Of a stretch of 64,000 nt of DNA, positions 45,324-54,527 are shown piece by piece (position 1 is the first letter of the stretch; each line of letters starts with the position of its first letter). Origin of the DNA: Saccharolobus caldissimus (GTDB lineage Archaea > Thermoproteota > Thermoprotei_A > Sulfolobales > Sulfolobaceae). The position numbers and the translations under genes are program-made. The notes beneath the pieces are model-generated. The model did no database searches. It was not told the DNA's origin and saw only the letters and a program-made list of their open reading frames with translations. The stretch spans positions 2,506,001-2,570,000 of the forward strand of contig NZ_AP025226.1 of assembly GCF_020886315.1 (NCBI RefSeq). Reading direction: 5' to 3'.

Positions 45324-46775
45324 CTAACTTAACTTTCCACTTTCCGCTAGCATATACTCTACTACGCTTTCTCCTAACTGGCCTTTCCTCTTCTTTATTA
45401 ATACGTAAATTAAATCTCCTATCAGTAGTATTGCTGAAACTATTACAAAAGCGAAATACGGCTCTACGAGGTCACTAATTATTCCTTGATAAAATGTATA
45501 AAGGAATAAAGCCATACCTCCTATGGGAACTATTAAACCAGAAACATATTTTCTTGCAATGGAAAATCTAACTTCCTTATGCTTCTGTAGAAATCCGAAA
45601 AGTCCGAATTCTGGAACGAAATGATGGAAATACCATAATATTGAAGATGCAGTAGCTACAACATACCAACTTGTGGCTACAGTATTTGGATTATAACCAT
45701 AAAACTTAATCATTGCAAAGGCTATTATTATAGAAACTGCAAGGCTTATTAAGAAATTGAACAATGCAGAGTTTCTAGGAACCTTCCTAGAATCAAGCTT
45801 CTTAAACCAGTTTACATTAATGAAGTTATCCCTAGCCATAGCCCACAATAACCTAGCTTGAGCACCACTAACTCCAGCAAAAGCTATTAATGAAATTACT
45901 AAAATTATATAATTTAATGCTAAAAGTGCTGAAATAGGGAAATATTTACTCCAAGCTACTAATTCTGGTAATGGTGAGGAGGTAATACTTGACAACTTAC
46001 TCAGCGGTAACGATATTATTACATCTGGGTAATAACTGGTACTATAACATTACTAGTAACTTTCCTATTTACAATTTTACCGGTTAAGAGGTTAGGAAAC
46101 GTAATGACATTTGCGATAATCTTAGGATTAATAATAGTAATAGCTTTTTCAGTAAGTGTAATTGCAAGAAGTCCCTACAATTCCGCTTATTATTTAAACC
46201 CGTCTAACAGCACATCAGGTTTGTCTGGAATATTCTTAGCCACTGCAATAGCTGGCTTCTTTACATTTGTAGGCTATGGAAATCCATTATTTTACACTGA
46301 AGAGACTAAAGAATCTAAAAGGGTTACGTGGATTGCTATATATTTGAGTTTAACGATATCTGCTTTAGTAATAGCGTTAACTGCATACTCAGAGTTAGGG
46401 TAAGAGTACTCCAGAAGTTAAATAAACAGTATCTATTAATAGCCAGCCTATGAAGAAGAAATTAGATGACTGAACAAATATGTAAAACATGTAATTTGCC
46501 AATGCAGTATATTTACCCACAGCCTTTCCAAATCCTAATTCCGCTAGTCCGTAATAACCTCCAGCAAATGGCACTATCCTAGTGTATTCTAAAATTGGTA
46601 ATGAGACGATTAAAAATAATATATATCCTAAAATTATGGGCCATATTGCAGCTGGTCCGGTATCTTCAATAAAAGGTGAGATCTCTATTGGTGCTATAAT
46701 TGGTAGTGTTCCAGCGATAGATAGGGCTATTAAATTAACTAAACTTAGCTGATTTTTATGTAATTCGTCCTTCAT
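45324..46775 (-). pseudogene. APC-family amino-acid permease, middle part inverted in place
   Basis: The N-terminal part (46395-46775, minus: NLIALSIAGTLPIIAPIEIS...) and C-terminal part (45324-~46026, minus: GVSGAQARLLWAMARDNF...) are separated by ~375 bp that encode the missing helices on the plus strand (46011-46402: MTFAIILGLIIVIAFSVSVI, FVGYGNPLFYTEETKESKR). Turning that segment round rebuilds a continuous permease: ..GVLLP-W-VITGT.. and ..AYSELG-DVIISLPLSKL... . The gene is therefore broken by a local inversion, not by deletion. Intact, it would be a 12-helix amino-acid/proton symporter. A TTAC-box lies 44.5 bp upstream. Confidence 0.87.
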
Positions 46776-46812
46776 AATTTTAAATACGTATATAAGATTT
46801 TTTAAACTTGGA

Positions 46813-46828
46813 TATTACATGTAAGAGT
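46813..46828. promoter_or_regulatory. TTAC-box operator of the APC permease
   Basis: TATTACATGTAAGAGT with perfect core TTACATGTAA, centred at 46819.5, 44.5 bp before ATG 46775. The 20-bp context equals that of the MFS porter box at 16603. Confidence 0.68.
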
Positions 46829-46862
46829 TTTTACGTCAATATGGGAATTTATAACGTACCTT

Positions 46863-46988
46863 CAGTGGTGTTTGAGAATATCGTTATTAAGCTATAAATT
46901 TTATATTTTTTTAATATACTAATCATTGTACTTAGTACCGAAAGTATACTATTTTGTAGTTTAGTTCTGACATTATCAAACACCACTG
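46863..46988. repeat. 126-bp MITE-like element with 13-bp inverted ends
   Basis: CAGTGGTGTTTGA at 46863-46875 and its exact reverse complement TCAAACACCACTG at 46976-46988 bound an AT-rich, non-coding core. The left end with 10 more flanking bases recurs at 41412-41431. Confidence 0.6.
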
Positions 46989-47078
46989 TTGATTTTTCTT
47001 AAATCCAAAATCAAACGTTAGATCAAAAAGTAAGTTTTAACGTTAGCTTTAGCAAAAATTTGAATTAATTTACAAAAT
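46989..47078 (+). repeat. dispersed MITE-like repeat, diverged copy C
   Basis: ttgatttttcttaaatcc... aaagtaagttttaacgttag... aatttacaaaat follows the order of copy A (7887-8010) with many substitutions. Abuts the 126-bp element. Confidence 0.5.
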
Positions 47079-47100
47079 ATTATTAATAATTTACTATATG

Positions 47101-48003
<903 letters not shown>

Positions 48004-48159
48004 TTAGTTTAAATTTTTTAGAATAAGAGAGAAAGAGCAAACAAAGCGTAAGAAGAACCATCGTAATTTGAACTATTCTTGAAGAATATCCAATAACTAA
48101 CCTTTAGTTAAATTAGGTAGTAACAATGGAATAAGAAAATTATTTCAGATAAATAGAAA

Positions 48160-49596
48160 TTACCATCCTTCATATACTGTTTTTTCTCTAGTATAGAACT
48201 CTAAGGCTTCTTCTCCCATTTCCTTCCAAGTAGTAGCTCCAGAGTTTTTAAAGCCTCCGAAAGGCGCTTGTAATTCTAATCCGACCGTGGGTTTATTTAC
48301 CTTTATAACCCCAGCCTCTACCCTATTTATGAACTCATTTATCGCCTTAATGTCAGTCGCTACAATACCCGCAGTATGTCCATAATCCACGGCGTTAACT
48401 AACCTTATTGCCTCATCTAAGTTTTCCGCCTCTGTCATTGATAATATGGGACCAAATATCTCCTCTCTGAATATTCTCATCTCTTGGCTAACTCCCTCAA
48501 ATATAGTAGGCTCTAGGAAATAACCCTTACCGCTTAATACGTTACCCCCATAAATTAACTTAGCCCCTTCACTCTTCCCGTATTCTATATATTGTAGATC
48601 CTTCTTAAATTGGGCTTCATCTACTACCGGGCCCATATCTACGTCTTCAGTTCCTGGACCTACTCTCCACTTTTTGACCCTTTCCAGTAATTTTTGCCTA
48701 AACTGATTATAAACCTCTTTGTGTACTATAACTCTGCTCGTAGCTGTACAAGATTGTCCAGTAAGTCCAAATGCTCCTCTTACGGCTAATTCAGCCGCTA
48801 AATTTAGATCAGCACTTTTATCTATATATAAAGCGTTCTTTCCTCCTAACTCTAACTGTATTCTTGTCATTCTCTTTTTAGAGCCTATTAATCTGTAAAT
48901 TCTCTGTCCAGTTTCAGTTGACCCAGTAAAGGAGACTGCTGCTATGTTCTCATCAGTTACTATAGTATCTCCTACCTCACTTCCTTTACCCACTACTAAA
49001 TTCACTACTCCTTCTGGTAATCCTGCTTTACTTAATACTTCTAACAATTTAGCTACCATTAAAGGTGTTTTAGTCGCTGGCTTAAGGATTACAGTGTTTC
49101 CGGCAGCTAAGGCTGGGGCTAACTTCCATACGGGTATAGATAGGGGGAAATTCCAAGGCGTTATTAGGGCTACGACACCTAAGGGCTCTTTCACGGTGAA
49201 TATTCTCGTATTTGGGTCAGCGGAAGGTAAAGTTTTTCCGCCTAATTTAAACGCTAAGGCCCCATAGAATTTAAGTAAATTGTAACTTCTAATTACCTCA
49301 AACATACTATCCTTAAGAGTTTTACCCTCTTCCAGCGTCATTAATAGGGCGAATTCTTGAGCTTCTTGTTCCATTAATTCCCCAGCCTTTAATAAGATAG
49401 CTCCCCTCTTAGGTGGTGGGATTTTAGACCACTCTTCAAATTTACTTAAGGCTTTGTTTATAGCCTCCTTTACGTCATCCTTTGTGAAAAGTCTTATTCT
49501 AGCTAATACGTGGTCCTTATCTGCTGGGTTAACGTCTAAATACTCCTCTCCACTCCCTTTAATCCACTTATCGGCTAATTCTTGATATGATTTCAT
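48160..49596 (-). CDS. 2,5-dioxopentanoate (alpha-ketoglutarate semialdehyde) dehydrogenase
   Basis: 478-residue aldehyde dehydrogenase: FTGSTETG, Glu249 in LELGGKN and Cys283 in GQSCTATSR, plus the EEIFGPI end. Divergent from 2-keto-3-deoxyarabinonate dehydratase and sharing an ARA-box with it (centre 44.5 bp before ATG 49596), as for SSO3117/SSO3118 in S. solfataricus. Oxidises 2,5-dioxopentanoate to 2-oxoglutarate with NADP, the last step of arabinose/xylose oxidation. Confidence 0.92.
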   Translation of the reverse strand: MKSYQELADKWIKGSGEEYLDVNPADKDHVLARIRLFTKDDVKEAINKALSKFEEWSKIPPPKRGAILLKAGELMEQEAQEFALLMTLEEGKTLKDSMFEVIRSYNLLKFYGALAFKLGGKTLPSADPNTRIFTVKEPLGVVALITPWNFPLSIPVWKLAPALAAGNTVILKPATKTPLMVAKLLEVLSKAGLPEGVVNLVVGKGSEVGDTIVTDENIAAVSFTGSTETGQRIYRLIGSKKRMTRIQLELGGKNALYIDKSADLNLAAELAVRGAFGLTGQSCTATSRVIVHKEVYNQFRQKLLERVKKWRVGPGTEDVDMGPVVDEAQFKKDLQYIEYGKSEGAKLIYGGNVLSGKGYFLEPTIFEGVSQEMRIFREEIFGPILSMTEAENLDEAIRLVNAVDYGHTAGIVATDIKAINEFINRVEAGVIKVNKPTVGLELQAPFGGFKNSGATTWKEMGEEALEFYTREKTVYEGW

Positions 49597-49636
49597 ATGC
49601 GTTAATTACCCGTACTTATTTTTATGTTGATATGCT

Positions 49637-49644
49637 AACATGTT
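49637..49644. promoter_or_regulatory. ARA-box shared by the divergent pentose-oxidation genes
   Basis: Perfect AACATGTT, the ARA-box known from S. solfataricus arabinose-induced genes. Centre 49640.5: 44.5 bp before ATG 49596 and 45.5 bp before ATG 49686. Confidence 0.82.
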
Positions 49645-49685
49645 TACTGTCAAGTTTATTAAATGAGTAAATAGAATTTATCATG

Positions 49686-50567
49686 ATGAAAATATTCAGA
49701 GTTTTAAAAAGAGGGTATTGCATATCTTACGCAATTTTAGATAATAATGTAATAAGGTTAGATGAGGATCCTATTAAGGCGTTAATAAGGTATTCTGAAA
49801 ATAAGGAAGTACTAGGAGATAAGGTAGTTGGGTTAAACTACGAAGAACTACTTACTAAATTTCAAATAGGAGATCTAAGGATTACAAAGCCTTTAGATCC
49901 CCCAGAAGTATGGGGATCTGGAATATCATACGAGATGGCTAGAGAGAGATATTCTGAGGAGAATGTTGCCAAGATAATGGGTAAGACTATATATGAGAGG
50001 GTTTACGATGCGGTAAGACCGGAGATCTTCTTCAAGGCTACTTCTAACAGATGTGTAGGACACGGAGAGGCTATAGTGATAAGAAGTGATTCAGAATGGA
50101 CTCTGCCGGAACCAGAACTCGCCGTTGTTTTAGACTCAAGTGGAAGGATATTAGGATATACAATAATGGATGACGTTTCAGCTAGGGATATAGAGGCTGA
50201 TAATCCATTATATTTACCACAGTCTAAGATATATTACGGCTCTTGTGCCTTCGGCCCCTTTATAGTCACTTCAGATGAGATAGGAAATCCGTATAATTTA
50301 GACATTACTTTAAGGATAATAAGGGAAGGGAAAGTATTTTACGAGGGCAGTGTAAATACTAGTAAAATGAGAAGGAAGATAGAGGAGCAGATAGAGTATT
50401 TAATAAGAGACAATCCAATTCCAGACGGTACAATATTAACAACTGGGACTGCAATAGTTCCAGGAAGAGATAAGGGACTTAAACATGGAGATGTAGTTGA
50501 AATAAGTATAAGTAAGATAGGGACGCTAATAACACCGGTAATAAAGAGTGAAAGAAAGTTAAAATAA
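49686..50567 (+). CDS. kdaD: 2-keto-3-deoxy-D-arabinonate dehydratase
   Basis: 293 residues from ATG 49686; the ATG 3 bp earlier is possible, but 49686 puts the ARA-box at exactly the common distance. Fumarylacetoacetate-hydrolase fold: metal site PEPELAVVLD, DDVSARDIE and GTAIVPGRD, with KIYYGSCAFGPF in between. Homologous in context and motifs to SSO3118. Converts 2-keto-3-deoxyarabinonate (or -xylonate) to 2,5-dioxopentanoate with Mg2+, which the divergent dehydrogenase oxidises. Confidence 0.92.
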   Translation: MKIFRVLKRGYCISYAILDNNVIRLDEDPIKALIRYSENKEVLGDKVVGLNYEELLTKFQIGDLRITKPLDPPEVWGSGISYEMARERYSEENVAKIMGKTIYERVYDAVRPEIFFKATSNRCVGHGEAIVIRSDSEWTLPEPELAVVLDSSGRILGYTIMDDVSARDIEADNPLYLPQSKIYYGSCAFGPFIVTSDEIGNPYNLDITLRIIREGKVFYEGSVNTSKMRRKIEEQIEYLIRDNPIPDGTILTTGTAIVPGRDKGLKHGDVVEISISKIGTLITPVIKSERKLK

Positions 50568-50751
50568 AAAGTATAAAAGATAACTAGTTATTTTATTGTA
50601 GTATTATTTATCATTTTAATAGTTATTGAATTTTACTTTAATTTTAAAGTAAATATTTAACGGAAAGTTCCATAACTGCTAATTTAAATATTAAGCTCAT
50701 AAGAACCATATTGCAATGCTATTAAGTTTTTTAACTGTAGTATCACCAGTT

Positions 50752-50768
50752 ACTGTAGTGACTACAGT
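50752..50768. promoter_or_regulatory. 17-bp palindrome abutting the ATPase start
   Basis: ACTGTAGT-g-ACTACAGT, perfect 8-bp arms, ending on the first base of the TTG start codon; ACTGTAGT also occurs at 50734-50741. Possible operator for autoregulation or a structured 5' end. Confidence 0.45.
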
Positions 50769-51666
50769 TGTTATTTGACCTTCACCCTAAGGAGAGTAGA
50801 GAAGAATTATTCGGAAGAGACTATGAAATAGAATATGTTATAAACCAGATACTCTCGGGAAACTGGGTTATAATAGGCGGTCAAAGAGAAATAGGTAAAA
50901 CTAGCCTAATGAAAGTTGTTATTAACGAGCTTAGAAAAAAGTATGGTTTTAAGGGGATTTATATAAGTTTAAGAGGAATTAGAAGCTTAAATTCTTTATT
51001 AAATTTAATAATTTTAGAATTAAACAAGAGTAAAACTCAGATAAATTTAAGAGTTAGTATCAATTTTGTAGTAGGTTCTGCGGGGATTGAGTTAAAGAGA
51101 AACGCTAAGACAGCCAATAGTTTAATAGAATTGTTTAATTCTATTCAAGAAGACTTTGTTATAGGAATTGATGAGGTTCAAGAAATATCTAAGGCTAGTA
51201 GACAATTTTTGGATATTTTAGGTAACGTTTTTTCAACAAACCCTAAAATCAAGTTCATCTTCACTGGCTCTTATGTAGGTGTTACAAAGACTTTAATTAA
51301 CCCACCTGCTTCATCTCCCCTTCATGGTAGGCCACCAGCTCTACTTAACCTTAAACCTTTTAATGAGGAATTGTCTAAGGGCTTTTTAAGGAAGGGAATG
51401 GAGGAACTTAACGTTAGATTTGATAAAGAAGATGAGGTGGTGAAAAAGTTAGATGGAATAGTAGGCTGGTTAACACTATTCGGTAATTTCTACGCTATAA
51501 GAAGGATGGACTTTAAAGAAGCCTTAAACTTAACGCTAGAAGAGGGAAAGAAGATAATGATAGAAGAATTTAATCATTTCTTAGAGAGCAAAACAAATAA
51601 GCAACTTTATCTTACGGTCATGGAAATTCTCAAGTTTGTAAACAGATGGAAAGACATAAAGAGAGG

Positions 51667-51850
51667 GGTTTGGGCTTCATAGGATTTCATGATATTTAAT
51701 ATCAATCCTCAGCCGTTGGACTTCACCAGAGTCACGGGGCAATGCCCCACTCATCCTCCTCCGCCCCTTTAGCGGGGTAACCCCAACCCACACCCGCGGT
51801 GTTTCACGGATGTGGGGAAACCCGCACATCTTGAGGTAGATATTAAGAGA
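51667..51850 (-). ncRNA. candidate omega-RNA of the IS607 TnpB
   Basis: GC-rich 3' end of tnpB and flank (ccacacccgcggtg / gtgtttcacggatgtgggg region) can fold; TnpB guide RNAs come from this position in related elements. Inference. Confidence 0.35.
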
Positions 51851-52972
51851 CGCATTTAGCTGTCTGTCCAAGGTTAACCCGCACTTCTCACACCTAAAAG
51901 TCCTGCCAACCTTTCGGGAAACCCATCCACATCTGGGGCAGGACTTAGATGTGAGGTGCGGGTTAACCTCCTTAACGAATGAACCGTAAAGTGGGGCCTT
52001 GTATTTTAACACACGGTGAATTGTCCTCCAGACAGTCTTGGAAATCTTCTTGGACAGCTTATCGCTTGCATCCTCAAACATACTTTGTTTATTCAACTTC
52101 TCAACAGCAAACATCGTAATGGGATACATTTCCAGCAACTTATTAACAAACTTGTGAATATAATCCAGCACACGGTTCCTCTCTCTATGAGAATATTTTC
52201 TCATTAACTCCTTCCCCTTCTTACCGTGCTTTGAAGCAAAACGTTGTATTCTACCCCTCTTCAACTCCATACCATACTTTATGCTGTACAACTCCTTCAA
52301 GGAAAACGTGATAAACTTCTCTCCATCATAAGCGTCTAATGTGTACAAGTTACTATCAATTGCTAGGAAATCTAGGGGAGTAAACCAAGGTAACTTATAA
52401 CGAAATGGTAGATATACGATATCCTCCTTAATTATGGGCTCACCTAGTTCAAGCCCTTTAACTCTTCTTGAAAACCAAGTGTGAGACCAAGAGAAGGTAA
52501 TATACTCGTAAGGTCTTACAGTAATCCTAACGCTCTCACCCTCAACCTTCCTAAGTGTTGATTTTACCCTAACGTAAACCTTCTTCAGTCTAGGTTTCCT
52601 TAATGATGCTTGCCCCTTCTCAGCCCTCCTCTTCCACGACTTTAGGATTGAGTAAGCATCACTTATTGCCTTATCCACATAGTGGGAAGCCAGAACGTTG
52701 ATCTTCTCTAACTCGTCTCTCAACGTCTTGTATACTTCCTTTTTCTTAGGTAATTTTATTTTGACCTTTGTGATGACTTTCTTGCCCTTCTTCACTTCTT
52801 TTCTCTCTATCCTAGTTCTATCCCATAACCAGTCTAATGCTTTCTGTAGTAGGACTTTGTAGTTTTCTAGTAATACTTTGCTCTCCTCCTTCTTATCGTT
52901 CTTCAAGGAGTACGTTAGGTAAATGTATTCCTCTTCTGGTTGGAATGATTTAATTCTTAAGTTCCTCAACAC
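51677..52972 (-). CDS. tnpB: TnpB, RNA-guided endonuclease of IS607 element
   Basis: 431 residues. RuvC parts: FLAIDSNLYTLDAYD (Asp), MFAVEKLNKQSM (Glu), LTLDRQLNASLNIYL (Asp); zinc finger CPRCGW...CEKCGL. Intact, with an extended C-terminal tail (GVTPLKGRRRMSGALPRD) encoded in the structured end. Overlaps tnpA by 23 bp. Not needed for recombination itself; it probably cuts sites lacking the element and so favours its maintenance. Confidence 0.93.
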   Translation of the reverse strand: MLRNLRIKSFQPEEEYIYLTYSLKNDKKEESKVLLENYKVLLQKALDWLWDRTRIERKEVKKGKKVITKVKIKLPKKKEVYKTLRDELEKINVLASHYVDKAISDAYSILKSWKRRAEKGQASLRKPRLKKVYVRVKSTLRKVEGESVRITVRPYEYITFSWSHTWFSRRVKGLELGEPIIKEDIVYLPFRYKLPWFTPLDFLAIDSNLYTLDAYDGEKFITFSLKELYSIKYGMELKRGRIQRFASKHGKKGKELMRKYSHRERNRVLDYIHKFVNKLLEMYPITMFAVEKLNKQSMFEDASDKLSKKISKTVWRTIHRVLKYKAPLYGSFVKEVNPHLTSKSCPRCGWVSRKVGRTFRCEKCGLTLDRQLNASLNIYLKMCGFPHIRETPRVWVGVTPLKGRRRMSGALPRDSGEVQRLRIDIKYHEIL

Positions 52973-53519
52973 ACTTCTTCACCTTCTCTATTCCGTATAG
53001 CTTCCCGCTAAATGAGACCAGGATTGAGATTAAGTCCTCTATTAGCTCTTGTTCTGGTGTTTTGTCCTCATTGTTTAACACCACGAGTTCACAATTGTGT
53101 GCTTTGCATATCTCCTCTATTATCTCGAAACCGAATCTTACTAGTCTGTCTGGGTATGCAATAACTACTTTCGAGACCTCGTTGTTCAGTATCATTCTCA
53201 ATAACTTGAGGAATCCCTTCCTCTTCATGTTTAATCCTGATCCAATGTCAGTTATTACTTGGTCGTATTCTTTAACGTTCTCCTCAAGGTATTTTAATTG
53301 GTTTACTAGTTCGTCTTTTTGTGTGTTTGATGATACCCTAGCGTATAATATCACTTTCCTCTTCCTAACAATCCCCATCAACTTCTCAACATCCTCTTCC
53401 CTAAACCTCCACTTTCCGCTCTGTAGTACTACTGGTTTGATGTAACCCTTCTTAACATATTCTCTGAGTGTTGCATAGGATATCCCTAAGCGTTGGCAGA
53501 CTTCCTTAGGTCTTAGCAT
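52950..53519 (-). CDS. tnpA: TnpA serine recombinase of IS607 element
   Basis: 189 residues. N-terminal MerR-like helix-turn-helix (LRPKEVCQRLGISYATLREYVKKG) before the resolvase catalytic domain: YARVSSNTQKDEL with the nucleophilic Ser, DIGSGLNMKRKGF, VIAYPDRLVRFG. Intact and of full length. Inserts and excises the element at GG. Confidence 0.93.
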   Translation of the reverse strand: MLRPKEVCQRLGISYATLREYVKKGYIKPVVLQSGKWRFREEDVEKLMGIVRKRKVILYARVSSNTQKDELVNQLKYLEENVKEYDQVITDIGSGLNMKRKGFLKLLRMILNNEVSKVVIAYPDRLVRFGFEIIEEICKAHNCELVVLNNEDKTPEQELIEDLISILVSFSGKLYGIEKVKKCVEELKN

Positions 53520-53915
53520 TGTATAATAGTTTATGATGAAATAATATAAATTTTATGGTGTATCGGAAACTGTTGTCAACGGCGTTGAAATAAAGATAGG
53601 AAAAGTAGATGATAAGGAATTAAGCTTAGCTTTAGATGCTTTAATTAATAGTAATTTCGTAACTAGAGGAGAGAGAGGAGAATATACAATTACAGATCCT
53701 ATATTAAAGGAGATCGATTTTGAAAAGCTTTAATCTCGAAACACGCTTATTTAAGATGTGCTTAAACTTTATTTAGCTTATTTTTCCTAAACTAGAGACT
53801 ATTTCAAGTAATGAAAGCTTAATCAATTTTAAGATTAACTCAGTTTTATATAATTATAATGATAAAATCTCTTTCCCTTAACAATCTTAATACTTTCTTC
53901 ATATAGCAGTTTTAC

Positions 53916-54237
53916 CTGACGTCTCCACACGCTGGAAGGGCGATGGTTCCCATCCAGAGGGATCATCGTTCCCACCATCGATTCGGGATTACATCTCTCA
54001 TTTGGTGGGCAGTCGATGGATCAGAGATCCACTCCCATTTGAAATTGGGACTTTCATTCATAACATCTAGTCCCTTAAGAGATTCTAGATGCTCCTCCCA
54101 CAGTACCATTAAGCCCCCAATCGGGCTGGAGAGGAGCATCGTTAACATCACTAAAAGATGTTTAGAAAAAGAAGTACTTAAATATAGGGGGCTATCCATC
54201 CCCGCTGGCGAGGCTTTTCGCCCCCTAACCCTTTTCT
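53916..54237 (-). mobile_element. 322-bp non-autonomous derivative (MITE) of the TnpB element
   Basis: Both ends match the 1297-bp element: ctgac...ctggaagggcgatgg on the left and ggggctatccatccccgct..ggcgaggcttttcgcccc on the right, preceded (minus strand) by TTAC. The interior has lost nearly all of tnpB; the last codons (HQMRDVIPNRWWER) remain at 53963-54005. Needs TnpA in trans. Confidence 0.85.
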
Positions 54238-54527
54238 GTAAATTCCCTTATCTAAAAGATTTATATTTTATAAAATAAAATGTTTTACTCATTTTTACGC
54301 CGATATTTTTTAGGATACATGTTACACTTTTTAATTTACATCGTAAAATATTAGACTATTTTTAACATTAGTAAAGTTGTCAAGATTTTCCGATAAATAT
54401 TATTTATTAAAGATTTTCTGTTTGAATTAAGCTTTTTAATAACTTTTTAAATCCAAGAAAGTTAAAGAATTTGACGAGACAAAGTTTATATAAAAATTTT
54501 TAAATAAAAGGCCTGATTATATAAACT

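Larger units (their letters stand above)
51667..53558 (-). mobile_element. IS607-type element, tnpA plus tnpB (~1892 bp)
   Basis: Flanked by GG dinucleotides (51665-66 and 53557-58), the target core of IS607 serine-recombinase elements; healing of the host frame fixes the limits. Order is tnpA then tnpB on the minus strand. Size and genes are those of ISC1904/ISC1913-like Sulfolobus elements. Both genes are intact. Confidence 0.87.
50768..53733 (+). pseudogene. archaeal AAA-type ATPase, split by an IS607-type element
   Basis: Left part 50768-51666: GGQREIGKTSLM (Walker A), FVIGIDEVQEIS (Walker B) and FIFTGSYVGVTK (sensor), as in the archaeal ATPase family of unknown role. Right part 53559-53733 encodes a winged-helix end (LALDALINSNFVTRGER). 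Deleting 51667-53558 restores one 357-codon frame reading KRGVSETVV at the junction. Interrupted and probably inactive. Family members are common near toxin genes and mobile DNA. Starts at TTG 50768 with LFDLHPKESREELFGR, which is the usual family start. Confidence 0.88.

Noticed and set aside
46476-46486. aaacatgtaat, TTAC/ARA-like string
   Set aside because: Inside the coding sequence of the permease N-terminal part, no promoter context.
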